Origin: Gimesia chilikensis
GTDB taxonomy: Bacteria > Planctomycetota > Planctomycetia > Planctomycetales > Planctomycetaceae
Assembly: GCF_008329715.1 (NCBI RefSeq)
Contig: NZ_VTSR01000002.1
Span: 62,001-126,000 of the forward strand
Reading direction: 5' to 3'
DNA length: 64,000 bases
A program made the translations under genes and the position numbers. Shown one piece after another: positions 38,621 to 47,939 of the stretch. A model generated the notes under the pieces. That model worked only from the letters and a program-made list of their open reading frames with translations. It had not been told where the DNA came from and made no database searches. Numbering within the stretch: the stretch's first letter is position 1; each line of letters begins with the position of its first letter.

Positions 38621-39097
38621 ATGTGGATGACCAGTTCACAATTGACACGCATCTTAATCTGCCTGGCGGCTTTAACGACTCCTCTCCAGGGGATGAGTGC
38701 GTCTGCGTGTCACTGCTGTTCCGGTCCCGCTTCCTGTTGTTCTGACCAGGCGAACTCAGATGACTGCTGTTGTTCGGAATCAGATTCCTGTCACTGTAGC
38801 CAACCTGTTTCAACCAGTGATTCTTCGTTGTCCTGTTGTTCCAGCAGCCTGGAAACGCTAACCACAACTTGCGGATGTGGCACGGACTGTCATTGCGGCG
38901 AATCCAAAGTTCCCGCAATCCCGTTCACACCAGCTCCCGTTCACAAAAATCTGACCGAACAACTGTTCGACGCAAGTCTGGTGTCACTATCGACGGTGAA
39001 ACCGGTGCTCCAACGAGCAGAAGGACATCCGCGCTACGATACCGATCCACAACCTGCTTCCGAGCGTTGTGCCGCCTTGTGTCGCTTCACGCTATAG
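38621..39097 (+). CDS. Small exported very Cys-rich protein
   Basis: About 158 residues. After a short hydrophobic leader (LTRILICLAALTTPLQGMSA) comes a stretch crowded with Cys: ACHCCSGPASCCSD, DDCCCSESDSCHCSQ, SCCSSS, TCGCGTDCHCGES. I count 19 Cys in the protein, including two near the C-terminus (ERCAALCRF). Such density points to metal binding, metallothionein-like but exported, with no named family recognised. The frame opens earlier at 38573; ATG 38621 follows AAGGA at ten bases and ATG 38627 is also possible. It heads the locus that encodes the CusB/CusA-like pump, so copper or silver capture in the periplasm is a reasonable guess. Confidence 0.68.
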   Translation: MWMTSSQLTRILICLAALTTPLQGMSASACHCCSGPASCCSDQANSDDCCCSESDSCHCSQPVSTSDSSLSCCSSSLETLTTTCGCGTDCHCGESKVPAIPFTPAPVHKNLTEQLFDASLVSLSTVKPVLQRAEGHPRYDTDPQPASERCAALCRFTL

Positions 39098-39307
39098 ATC
39101 TGTGCTGACAGGATCTCTGCGCACCACCGGTTGATTGAATCCCGGTTTTCTGAATGCCGTGTGCCCGTTCTCGAATGATGTATTTCGTTTGTCAGTTTGC
39201 GTGTTGTCTTTACAAGTTCTGATTCGGTCAGGTCTTGCGCGGACCAGTTCACGTACCGCAACTGTTCTGCCAGTCACACTGGCAGACACGATTCCGTTGA
39301 GGTTGAG

Positions 39308-41263
39308 ATGAAAGATTTAAACAGCAAAAAGGCTGTCACGGCTCCCGCAGGAGCTTTACAAATAAAACAGGAACGCCGCCGCTGGTGGATCCGCCTGCTG
39401 GTTCAGCCCGCCCTGTTCCTGCTCGCCGGAGCAATCCTGATCGCGGGTCTGGGTGTCGCCCAGCGGATGGGTTTCATTACCGCTGGTGGCGGAGGGCACA
39501 GTCATGGATCGACCCTCAGTCAGCTCGTCAAATATATTTGCCCGATGATGTGTACCCCACCCCAGACCGAACCGGGACGCTGTCCGGTCTGTGCCATGGA
39601 ACTGGTGCCTGCTACCTCGGACTCATCGAAATCAGATTCCCGCGCGGTACAGATCGATCCGGCAGCCCGACGAATTGCCAACATTCAGACCGCACAGGTG
39701 AGCTCCCGTCCGTTAACACAGACAATCAATGCCGTCGGTGAACTCAACTACGATGAAGGAAATCTCAAGACGCTCTCAGCCTATATCGAAGGACGAATCG
39801 AACACCTCTATGCCGATTTTACCGGTGTGGAAGTGAAGCAGGGAGACAAGCTGGCCTACGTTTATTCGCCGCAGCTTTACTCTGCCCAGGTCGAGTTGTT
39901 AACCGCCCGGGAAACTGTCAGAGGCAGTAAAGCCACAACACTGGCTGCCGTCCGGGAAGCGAACCGCAAGTTATACAGCAGTGCCAGACAGCGACTGATC
40001 GAATCCGGGATGACCGAAGCCCAGATCAATACGCTGGAATCAACAGGAACCGCCAACAGTCGCATGTATCTCTATGCCCCCATCAGTGGCACCGTGATCG
40101 AGAAACAGGCCATCGAAGGGCAGTACGTCAAAGAGGGACAGGTGATTTATCAACTGGCTGATCTCTCGAGTCTCTGGTTGATGCTGGAACTGTTTCCCGA
40201 AGACGCTGCCCGCATCCGCTATGGTCAGAAAGTCGAGGCGACCGTACAGTCGCAGCCCGATCGAACTTTTTCCGGACGCGTTGCCTTTATCGATCCTCAG
40301 GTCGATCCCCAGACTCGAACTGTGAGTGTGCGGATCGTGATGCCGAATCCGGATCAGAGTCTGCGAGTTGGTGATTATGCCCGCGCAGCAATCTCTCTGC
40401 CCGCTGGGGGGAAAGGGAATTCGGGGGGCATCTATGATCCGGAACTGGCGGACTGCTGGATCTGTCCCCGACATCCGCACGTCATTTCCCACAATTCCGG
40501 AACGTGTTCCCTCTCGGGGCTACCGCTGGTTCCGACCTCTCAGTATGGTTACGTTTCGCATACACTGGCTGAGACAGATGCCCTCGCGGTTCCCCGTGAT
40601 GCCGTCCTGATGGCCGGACAGCATAGTGTGGTCTATGTCGAAACCGAACCGGGACGATTTGAAATCCGTAATGTGGTCCTGGGCCCCACCTGTGGTGACC
40701 AGATTGTCATTCTGAAGGGTGTCGCACAGGGTGAGCAGGTGGCAATCCGGGGAAACTTCCTGATCGATTCACAGATGCAGCTGGCTGGGAACCCCTCACT
40801 CATCGATCCGACCAGGGCCGAACCGCTGCCGGACCGAAAACAGTCGGAAACGATTCTCGCTGCACTTTCTCAGCTACCGGAACAGGATCGAAAACTGGCA
40901 GAAAAACAGCAGATCTGCCCTGTCACAATGATGTCTCTGGGATCGATGGGAGCGCCCGCCAAAGTGGATGTGAATGGAGAAACTGTTTTCATCTGCTGCG
41001 AAGGATGCCGGGAGAGTCTGCTGGAACGTCCGCGAAAGTATCTCGATATCATCCGGACGGCGGAAGCGACCGGCGCAAGCAGAGACTCTGGTTTTGAAAG
41101 TGACCTGCCTCCGTTAGAAATGCCACAAATGATCTTACCGGATGACAGCCTGCCTCCCCTGGAAATGCCCATGGAGCTCGAACCCGAGCCCCCGGAACAG
41201 AAACCGGTAACGGGAGCCGCTCCCCGAACGGCTTCAGGTACAAAACAGGAGGCACGTCAATGA
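39308..41263 (+). CDS. Heavy-metal RND efflux adaptor (CusB type) with three metal-binding modules
   Basis: 651 residues. One membrane anchor at about 28-50. Then a heavy-metal-binding domain, ICPMMCTPPQTEPGRCPVCA (Cys78, 82, 92, 95), as in CusB-like proteins. The adaptor body follows (ISGTVIEKQAIEGQYVKEGQVIYQL; PDRTFSGRVAFIDPQVDPQTRTVSVRI). A second such domain is set in at about 380-407 (CWICPRHPHVISHNSGTCS), and a third Cys module of YHS/TRASH kind lies near 536-575 (CPVTMM, then CCEGC). The tail repeats LPPLEMP twice. The frame opens at 39197, but ATG 39308 has GAGG upstream and fits the membrane anchor. The stop overlaps the pump start (ATGA). Confidence 0.92.
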   Translation: MKDLNSKKAVTAPAGALQIKQERRRWWIRLLVQPALFLLAGAILIAGLGVAQRMGFITAGGGGHSHGSTLSQLVKYICPMMCTPPQTEPGRCPVCAMELVPATSDSSKSDSRAVQIDPAARRIANIQTAQVSSRPLTQTINAVGELNYDEGNLKTLSAYIEGRIEHLYADFTGVEVKQGDKLAYVYSPQLYSAQVELLTARETVRGSKATTLAAVREANRKLYSSARQRLIESGMTEAQINTLESTGTANSRMYLYAPISGTVIEKQAIEGQYVKEGQVIYQLADLSSLWLMLELFPEDAARIRYGQKVEATVQSQPDRTFSGRVAFIDPQVDPQTRTVSVRIVMPNPDQSLRVGDYARAAISLPAGGKGNSGGIYDPELADCWICPRHPHVISHNSGTCSLSGLPLVPTSQYGYVSHTLAETDALAVPRDAVLMAGQHSVVYVETEPGRFEIRNVVLGPTCGDQIVILKGVAQGEQVAIRGNFLIDSQMQLAGNPSLIDPTRAEPLPDRKQSETILAALSQLPEQDRKLAEKQQICPVTMMSLGSMGAPAKVDVNGETVFICCEGCRESLLERPRKYLDIIRTAEATGASRDSGFESDLPPLEMPQMILPDDSLPPLEMPMELEPEPPEQKPVTGAAPRTASGTKQEARQ

Positions 41264-44200
41264 TTCGCAGCATTCTCGATTTCTGTATTCACCAGCGGCT
41301 CCTGATTCTGATGTTGTCTGTGTCACTCATCGGCTGGGGCTGGTATTCGGCTCAAAATGTACCCATTGATGCGATACCTGACGTGGGAGAAAATCAGGTG
41401 ATTGTGCTCGCCGAATGGGCGGGACGCTCTCCCAAAGATGTGGAAGATCAGGTTACCTATCCGCTTTCCATTGCCCTGCAGGCGGTACCGGGTTCTCGCA
41501 GTGTCCGCGGTAAGAGCATGTTCGGTTTCAGTTTCGTCCAGGTAACGTTTGATGACGACGTCGATTTCTATTGGGCCCGCTCCCGCGTCGTAGAGCAACT
41601 CACGACCGTCACCGGGTCACTGCCGGAAGGGGTTGTGCCTGCACTCGCTCCCGACGCCACCGCGCTGGGACAGATTTACTACTACGTTCTCGAACCTCCA
41701 GCCGACATGGACCTCGCAGAACTCCGCTCGAAGCAGGATTTCTTTATCAAGTATGCTCTACAGTCAGTGGATGGCGTCGCCGAAGTCGCCTCCATCGGCG
41801 GTTATGTGAAACAATACCAGGTCGAAGTCGATCCGGATGAACTGCGTTATCACAACATTCCACTCAGCCAGGTGATCGAATCAGTTAAGGCTTCGAATAT
41901 TGACGTTGGTGCCAAGACCGTCGAAACCAGCGGCATGGAATTCATCGTTCGCGGAAAAGGGTTTATCGGAGCCGACAAAACCGAACAGGAAACCATTGAG
42001 CAGATCAATAATACCGTGATCACGACGACCAGGGGCGTGCCGATTCGGGTCAGCGATGTGGCTCAGGTCCAGACTGGCCCTGCCTTCCGCCGCGGTGCCC
42101 TCGATTTGAACGGACAGGAAGCGGTGGGCGGCGTGGTCGTGATGCGCTATGGTGAAAATCCTCGTAAAGTCATTGAGCGGGTTCAGGCAAAAATCGCCTC
42201 GCTCGAATCGGAACTGGGAGGGATCAAGATTCAGGGGATCTATGATCGAAGCCAGTTGATAGATGAGACGGTATCCACACTCACCGAAGCGCTGCTTCAG
42301 GAAACGGTGATCACAATTGCCGTCATGGTCCTGTTTCTGTTACACGTTCGTGCCAGCATCATTATCGCCATCACCCTTCCGATGGCCGTGTTGATGTCCT
42401 TCATCGCCATGAAAATGTTCGGTGTCGATGCCAATATCATGTCACTGGCCGGGATTGCGATTGCGATCGGCACCATGGTCGACATGGGAATTATCATTCT
42501 GGAAAACATATACGGCAGCCTGGCGGACTGGGAAGCCGAGGGAGCGCCAGGTGGTCCACAACAACGTCTGGCCGTCATTCGCGAATCAGCAGCGGAAGTG
42601 ATTCCGGCCGTCATTACCGCGGTCAGTACCACGATTATCAGTTTCCTCCCGGTCTTTTTTCTGACGGGCCGCGATCACAGGCTGTTTACTCCCCTGGCCT
42701 GGACCAAGTCATTTGCCCTGATTTCCAGTCTGATTGTCGCCGTGGTGATTCTGCCGATGCTCTGTCGGATTTTCCTGCGGAGCACACGGATTTCCCGCTG
42801 GGCACAACTGGCGGGCGCAGCCGGAGTGGCCTGCCTGACCTCCAGCCTCTGCTGGTTTGTCTGGGGAGACTACATCGCCGATGGATCCACGCTAACCCTG
42901 TTTGCTGCAACTCTCTTTGCTGCGGTCGCTGGTTTTCTACTGGGCTGGTGGGTCACCAGCGAAAAGATTCGCTCTATGGAAGAGAACCCCGCCAGTCGTT
43001 TCGTCCGGTTTCTTTACGCGGGCCGACTGAAGCTGGCCTTGCAGCATAAGCTGTTAATGCTCTCCCTGCCCGCTGCCATCGTCATTCTTGGCGCCGGTGC
43101 CTGGGTCGGTCTACCAACCGTATTAAGGCCGGTTGAAAAAGTTGTCGAGCTGCTTGGCGCAGATTTGAATCAGGTCCCCGGATATGTTGATGCCAAACAT
43201 GTTTTCACAGGGCTCAAGTCGGACGACTGGATCGCACTGGATGAAGGGAGCTGGTTTTACATGCCCAGCCTCTATCCGGCAGCCAGCTTTTCGCAGACCA
43301 TGGAGATCCTGCAGGCCCAGGACACGCTGATCAAAGGGATTCCGGAAGTAGAGCATGTACTGGGCAAAATCGGTCGCGTGGAATCAGCACTCGACCCGGC
43401 CCCTGCGGCGATGGTCGAAACCTATGTGATGCTCAAGCCTCGTTCCGAGTGGCGGGAAGGGATGACCCCGCGCAAGATCTGGGATGAAATCAATCAGGTC
43501 GCCACTCTTCCTGGGGTTACGCCTGCTTCTCCACTACAGCCTATTGAAGGACGCGTGGTCATGTTGCAGAGCGGGATCAAGGCCTCCATGGCGATCCGGG
43601 TTTATGGTGACGATCTGGAAGGCCTCTCCCAGGCTTCGCTGGCTGTCGCGAAACACCTGAAACAGAACCGCTATGTGAATGCGGGGACCGTCAATCCCGA
43701 TATTGTGATGGGCAAACCTTACTATGAGTTCGAAGTCGATCGCGAAGAAGCCGCCCGCTACGGCATGACCACCACCATGGTGAATCAGATCGTCTCAGCC
43801 GGTCTGGGCGGACTCGATGTCACCACGACTGTAGAAGGTCGCGAACGCTACCCGATTCAGGTTCGCTTTGAACGCAGTGTCCGCAAGGATCTGAAGGACC
43901 TGCAGAAGGTATCGGTCGTTACCCGCGCGGGTGATATCGTGCCCCTCGAACGACTGGCGGATGTCACCACTACCTGGGGACCGGGGGCGATTAACAGTGA
44001 GGATGCCCGACTCGTCGCGCACGTTGCGTTTTCACCTTCAGACGTTTCGGGTGATCTGGAAACTGTAGAACAGGTGATGTCAGATCTGCGTACCGCTCGT
44101 GAGTCTGGAGCACTCACATTCCCCGCAGGAAACTTTGAACTGCAGGCCGTGGGCTCTTTTCAAAATCAGATTGAGGCCAACCGACGACTGATGTGGATCA

Positions 44201-44781
44201 TTCCCACAGTGCTGCTGGTCAACCTGCTGATTATTTATCTCGGCTTCCAGGACTTCGCCATCTCTGCCATTGTCTTCTCCGGGATCCCCGTCGCTTTCGC
44301 CGGCGGGATGATTGCCGTTGCCTGGATGGGCGTAGATATGAATACCGCGGTCTGGGTTGGCTTCATCGCCCTGTTCGGTATCGCGGTTGACGATGGCGTG
44401 GTGATGGCCACTTATATTCAGCAGACACTGAAACGTCAGCCGGTGAATGACATCGTTGATCTGCGAGAAGCGATCTACACCGCCGGTCTCAAACGCATTC
44501 GCCCCTGTGTGATGACAACCCTGACCACGATCTTCGCCCTGCTGCCGGTACTGATGTCCGATGGACGAGGGGCAGACGTGGCCCGGGCCATGGCACTTCC
44601 GGTTCTGGGGGGAATGCTGATCGAACCCTTCACCACATTTATCGTTCCCGCCATTTATTGTGCGTATCTCGAATTCAAATTGAATGCGGGTCTGTCCGTT
44701 CAGGCCCAACACCAGAACCTGCCTCAAGCTGGATCACAGAATCCTCAATTTGATCCGGCTTTTAGCGGTCCCGCTTCCTGA
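41260..44781 (+). CDS. Heavy-metal RND efflux pump (CusA/CzcA family)
   Basis: 1173 residues. N-terminus LDFCIHQRLLILMLSVSLIGWGWYSAQNVPIDAIPDVGENQV is typical of heavy-metal RND pumps, as is TYPLSIALQAVPGSRSVRGKSMFGFS. Helix 4 reads AIAIGTMVDMGIIILEN, with a single Asp as in CusA; CzcA-type pumps usually have DGAVV here. The second half starts at about residue 595 and includes MAIRVYGDDLEG. This makes copper or silver a better guess than zinc or cobalt, but the methionine relay was not traced. An extra pair of hydrophobic segments with WGDYIADGS lies near 510-555. Translationally coupled with the adaptor; there is no outer-membrane channel gene. Confidence 0.95.
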   Translation: MIRSILDFCIHQRLLILMLSVSLIGWGWYSAQNVPIDAIPDVGENQVIVLAEWAGRSPKDVEDQVTYPLSIALQAVPGSRSVRGKSMFGFSFVQVTFDDDVDFYWARSRVVEQLTTVTGSLPEGVVPALAPDATALGQIYYYVLEPPADMDLAELRSKQDFFIKYALQSVDGVAEVASIGGYVKQYQVEVDPDELRYHNIPLSQVIESVKASNIDVGAKTVETSGMEFIVRGKGFIGADKTEQETIEQINNTVITTTRGVPIRVSDVAQVQTGPAFRRGALDLNGQEAVGGVVVMRYGENPRKVIERVQAKIASLESELGGIKIQGIYDRSQLIDETVSTLTEALLQETVITIAVMVLFLLHVRASIIIAITLPMAVLMSFIAMKMFGVDANIMSLAGIAIAIGTMVDMGIIILENIYGSLADWEAEGAPGGPQQRLAVIRESAAEVIPAVITAVSTTIISFLPVFFLTGRDHRLFTPLAWTKSFALISSLIVAVVILPMLCRIFLRSTRISRWAQLAGAAGVACLTSSLCWFVWGDYIADGSTLTLFAATLFAAVAGFLLGWWVTSEKIRSMEENPASRFVRFLYAGRLKLALQHKLLMLSLPAAIVILGAGAWVGLPTVLRPVEKVVELLGADLNQVPGYVDAKHVFTGLKSDDWIALDEGSWFYMPSLYPAASFSQTMEILQAQDTLIKGIPEVEHVLGKIGRVESALDPAPAAMVETYVMLKPRSEWREGMTPRKIWDEINQVATLPGVTPASPLQPIEGRVVMLQSGIKASMAIRVYGDDLEGLSQASLAVAKHLKQNRYVNAGTVNPDIVMGKPYYEFEVDREEAARYGMTTTMVNQIVSAGLGGLDVTTTVEGRERYPIQVRFERSVRKDLKDLQKVSVVTRAGDIVPLERLADVTTTWGPGAINSEDARLVAHVAFSPSDVSGDLETVEQVMSDLRTARESGALTFPAGNFELQAVGSFQNQIEANRRLMWIIPTVLLVNLLIIYLGFQDFAISAIVFSGIPVAFAGGMIAVAWMGVDMNTAVWVGFIALFGIAVDDGVVMATYIQQTLKRQPVNDIVDLREAIYTAGLKRIRPCVMTTLTTIFALLPVLMSDGRGADVARAMALPVLGGMLIEPFTTFIVPAIYCAYLEFKLNAGLSVQAQHQNLPQAGSQNPQFDPAFSGPAS

Positions 44782-44816
44782 GTGGGATCAATATGACTTT
44801 TTGAAAGGAGAATCTC

Positions 44817-45281
44817 ATGAAATCATTCCGAACAATGATCGCGTTATCCCTGCTGACTGTTACCGCCTTCGGCGTGCAGCAGTTGGTTGAAGCACAGCAG
44901 CCACAAGCAGAAGGGGGGCAGAGAGATCAGCTAAGGATCGCGGCCCAGCAGATCTGCCCGGTCTCGGGACAGAAACTGGGATCGCATGGAAAGCCGATCA
45001 AAGTCAAGGTTGGCAAAGAGTCGGTCTACCTCTGCTGTAAAGGTTGTCTGAAAACCAAAGTGAACCCGAAACACTGGTCGACCATTCATACCAACTATGC
45101 GAAAGCACAGGGGAAATGCCCGGTCATGAAAAAGCAACTGCCACAAAAACCAAAATGGACCATCGTTGATGGCCGCATCGTTTATGTCTGCTGCCCTCCC
45201 TGTACTAAGAAGATCGACGCTGACCCTCAAACATTTCTGAGTAAGGTCGATGCACTGTACGCGGCCAACCTGCAGAAGTAA
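44817..45281 (+). CDS. Exported protein with two YHS/TRASH-like Cys modules
   Basis: 154 residues. Signal peptide (FRTMIALSLLTVTAFGVQQL). The mature protein is built of two similar modules: module 1 has Cys47 in ICPVSGQKLGSHG and Cys73, 74 and 77 in YLCCKGC; module 2 has Cys101 in KCPVMKKQLP and Cys125, 126 and 129 in YVCCPPC. The pattern CP, then V-x-x-C-C-x-x-C, is that of YHS/TRASH metal-binding domains and equals the third module of the CusB-like adaptor in this locus. AAAGGAGA stands six bases before the ATG; the gene follows the pump by 35 bases. Probably a periplasmic metal carrier that serves the pump. Confidence 0.85.
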   Translation: MKSFRTMIALSLLTVTAFGVQQLVEAQQPQAEGGQRDQLRIAAQQICPVSGQKLGSHGKPIKVKVGKESVYLCCKGCLKTKVNPKHWSTIHTNYAKAQGKCPVMKKQLPQKPKWTIVDGRIVYVCCPPCTKKIDADPQTFLSKVDALYAANLQK

Positions 45282-45313
45282 TTGATCACGGACTTCGTTC
45301 CAGATCATTGCAG

Positions 45314-45361
45314 AAAAGCCCGGGTGTTTCTCTATTGTAACGGGGAACTCGCGGGCTTTTT
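45314..45361. terminator. Terminator between metal-efflux operon and CDF gene
   Basis: AAAAGCCCG (45314-45322) pairs with CGGGCTTTT (45352-45360), with a partly paired 29-base interior. A-run and T-run on both sides let it work for both convergent transcripts. Confidence 0.75.
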
Positions 45362-45392
45362 GCTGATGGAGTCACTATGATGTAAGCACGTT

Positions 45393-46364
45393 TCAGTGCT
45401 CGGGAATCACCCGCGTATCGTGGCACTGGTTTTCTGCTGCGTCAGCGAATTCGAATTCCAGTGTCGAGTGTTCAATCTGAAATTCGTGTACCAGCAATTC
45501 CTTGATCTGCTGTTTGATGGTCTCCATTTTCTCTGCATTCTCTTTTCGGATGACCACGTGTGCCTCCAGCGCTGTGTGCTCTTCATCCAGTTCCCACAGG
45601 TGCAGATGGTGGATTTCTTCGATGTCGGCATGCGCTTCGACGCGTTCGACCAGAGCTGGAATATCGAAGTCAGCGGGGGTTCCTTCCATCAGCATCCGCA
45701 TCGCCTGCGGGAGCATCTTATAGACCTCCCAGAGAATATAACCCGAGATCAGCACGGTAATCAGCGGGTCGACCCAGTTCCAGCCGAACCAGATAATCGC
45801 CGCTGCACCGACCAGAACTGCGATACTGCCTAACGCGTCGACAATGTTATGGAAAAATGCGGCTCGGACATTTAAAGATCCCTTGCTCATCGACCACAAC
45901 AGTAGTGCCGATCCGACGTCGACGACCAGGGCTAGAATCGCGGTATACGCCATCACCGAACCCATCACATGTTCCGGTTCAAAAAAACGGGAGATCCCTT
46001 CATAAACAAGGTACAGACCTACGATCGCCAGCAGCGTCAGGTTGATCAGGGCACCAATCATCTCAGCCCGGCGATAACCAAAGGTGAACCGTTCGTTGGC
46101 TTCCTTCTGGGAAATCCGTCGCGCAATGTAGGCAATCAACAGTGCGTTGGCATCGTTGAAATTGTGCGCTGCATCAGACAGCAGTGCCACACTGCCCGAA
46201 TAAATTCCCGCGACCACCTGCCCGACCGTCAGTAACTGATTCAGGACGATGGCCCAGATCAGCCGCGAGCTACTTACACCCCTCAGAGAATCTGAATGTG
46301 TCAGGCCATGAGAGTGACTGGCGTGGTCCTCGCCGGCAGGTTCGTGTTCTGTTGCTTGAGTCAT
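45393..46364 (-). CDS. Cation diffusion facilitator (CzcD/ZitB type)
   Basis: About 323 residues. A His-rich N-terminus ([19 protein letters not shown]) is followed by six membrane helices. Metal-site motifs are [19 protein letters not shown] in helix 2 and [17 protein letters not shown] in helix 5, the His/Asp pairs that bind zinc or similar ions in this family. The cytoplasmic C-terminal domain ([28 protein letters not shown]) is the usual ferredoxin-like dimerisation fold with several His. It exports zinc, cobalt or related ions against protons. The frame opens at 46454, but ATG 46364 starts just before the His-rich part and is preferred. It is convergent with the heavy-metal RND operon and probably complements it. 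Confidence 0.93.
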   Translation of the reverse strand: MTQATEHEPAGEDHASHSHGLTHSDSLRGVSSSRLIWAIVLNQLLTVGQVVAGIYSGSVALLSDAAHNFNDANALLIAYIARRISQKEANERFTFGYRRAEMIGALINLTLLAIVGLYLVYEGISRFFEPEHVMGSVMAYTAILALVVDVGSALLLWSMSKGSLNVRAAFFHNIVDALGSIAVLVGAAAIIWFGWNWVDPLITVLISGYILWEVYKMLPQAMRMLMEGTPADFDIPALVERVEAHADIEEIHHLHLWELDEEHTALEAHVVIRKENAEKMETIKQQIKELLVHEFQIEHSTLEFEFADAAENQCHDTRVIPEH

Positions 46365-46530
46365 GATCAGCTCAGGTCGCTTCCATTCTAACAGGTGACA
46401 ACGGGAGATCGTCCGCTTGATGACGATCTCTCTTCTCGTTGCACTATAACACATCCTGTTTTCAGAGAAGGACCAGAACTCGCATTCATATCGATTTTCT
46501 GCAAATCACCTTTTACAGACAGTATCGCGA

Positions 46531-47889
46531 TCAGAAAAACGTCAGGTACTCATCAATCTCCCACTGCGTTACCTGGCGATCATAGGTTTCCCATTCCTGG
46601 GTTTTCAGTTCGATAAACTCATCGGCGATCACACCCAGGGCTCCTTGAATGACCGTGTCCTGCCGGAGTTCCTGAATCGCCTCCCATAAAGACTGAGGCA
46701 GAATCCTGATTCCCTGCTCCAGAATTTCCGCAGGCGTCTTTTCATAGAGATTGCCCAGATTCGGTTCGCCGGGATCGATCTGGTTTTCAATTCCGTCCAG
46801 GCCCGCTGCGAGGTAAGCCGCCAGCGCGAGATAAGGGTTGCATCCCGCCGAGACCGTCCGGTCTTCAAAATGCCCGGGCCCCGCGGTCCGAATCATCTGG
46901 GTGCGGTTATTATCTCCATATGACACAAACGCCGGCGTCCACGTATATCCGCTCCGGCTGGAATAGAGACCGGAGCCGAGTTGCAGCCGTTTATAGCAGT
47001 TCACAGTCGGACTCGTGACGGCACACAGGGCCGGCGCATGCTTGAGCACACCGCCAATGAAGTGATACGCCAGTTCCGAACAGCCCAGCCCCCGTTTGTC
47101 GGCAGCGTCATCAAACAGGCAGTCTCCCGTTTCCGCATCCGCAAGGTGAAAGTGAACGTGCAATCCGCTGCCCGTCCGATCCGCAAACGGTTTGGGCATG
47201 TGCGTAGCGATGGCACCATATTTCTTGGCGATCTGCGACGTTGCCATTTTGAAAAAGGTGATCCGATCCGCAGTGGTCAGCGCATCCTGGTAATCGAAAT
47301 TGATCTCATATTGACCATTGCCATCTTCATGGTCGGTCTGATACACGCCCCAGCCCAGCTCATTCAACGCCGTGGTCAACTCCTGCAGATAATCCATCGC
47401 CGGTGCCATCGAGCGGAAGTCGTAACAGGGCTTGGCCAGCGAATCCACGCCATCCGGGTTCCAGGGTGACAGGCTGCCATCCGCGTTCTTTGTCACCAGG
47501 AAGTGTTCCGGTTCCATCCCCACATTGAACACATACCCTTTCTGTTTCGCTTCGGAGAGGACCCGTTTCAGATTGGTCCGCGGGCAAAATGGATACGATT
47601 CCCCATCCACGAACAGGTCCGCAGCGAAGCGGGCCGTATTCTCTTTCCAGGGGAGCGGCGTGTAGGTCGCGAGATCGATTCGGGCCAGCATGTCATGCGA
47701 ACTCGGCCCCTGTCCCACGCCCCAGACCGCAGCTCCCGCGAACCCGGCCCCCGAGTCGATCATGTCATCGAAACCGGAATAGGGGACCATTTTCACTTTA
47801 GCCGAACCGTGTATGTCGACGAACTGAGCGAGCAGAAATTCGATTCCGGCGGTATTCATGCGGCTCCGGATTGCTTCACGGTCACTCAT
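46531..47889 (-). CDS. glnT: Type III glutamine synthetase family protein (GlnT/GmaS-like)
   Basis: 452 residues. Conserved parts of the glutamine synthetase fold: FVDIHGSAKVKMVP near the start, NVGMEPEHFLV and GNGQYEINFDYQDALTTADRI (metal-binding Glu residues), GSGLHVHFHL, SPTVNCYKRL and CNPYLALAAYLAAGLDG. Length and sequence style fit rhizobial GlnT and gamma-glutamylmethylamide synthetase (GmaS), not the dodecameric GlnA. Its three upstream neighbours are glxB, glxC and glxD homologues, so it may supply glutamine or gamma-glutamyl-amide to that complex. GAGGA lies seven bases before the ATG. Which amine it uses (ammonia, methylamine or another) cannot be decided here. Confidence 0.88.
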   Translation of the reverse strand: MSDREAIRSRMNTAGIEFLLAQFVDIHGSAKVKMVPYSGFDDMIDSGAGFAGAAVWGVGQGPSSHDMLARIDLATYTPLPWKENTARFAADLFVDGESYPFCPRTNLKRVLSEAKQKGYVFNVGMEPEHFLVTKNADGSLSPWNPDGVDSLAKPCYDFRSMAPAMDYLQELTTALNELGWGVYQTDHEDGNGQYEINFDYQDALTTADRITFFKMATSQIAKKYGAIATHMPKPFADRTGSGLHVHFHLADAETGDCLFDDAADKRGLGCSELAYHFIGGVLKHAPALCAVTSPTVNCYKRLQLGSGLYSSRSGYTWTPAFVSYGDNNRTQMIRTAGPGHFEDRTVSAGCNPYLALAAYLAAGLDGIENQIDPGEPNLGNLYEKTPAEILEQGIRILPQSLWEAIQELRQDTVIQGALGVIADEFIELKTQEWETYDRQVTQWEIDEYLTFF

Positions 47890-47939
47890 CGTGGTTCCTC
47901 ATTGTCAGTTGCTGCGCCTGCGGCCCGCGTTTTGTGCGC

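Noticed and set aside
39197-39307. Extended N-terminus of the CusB-like adaptor
   Set aside because: The extra 37 residues have no signal or domain character; ATG 39308 with GAGG upstream precedes the membrane anchor directly.
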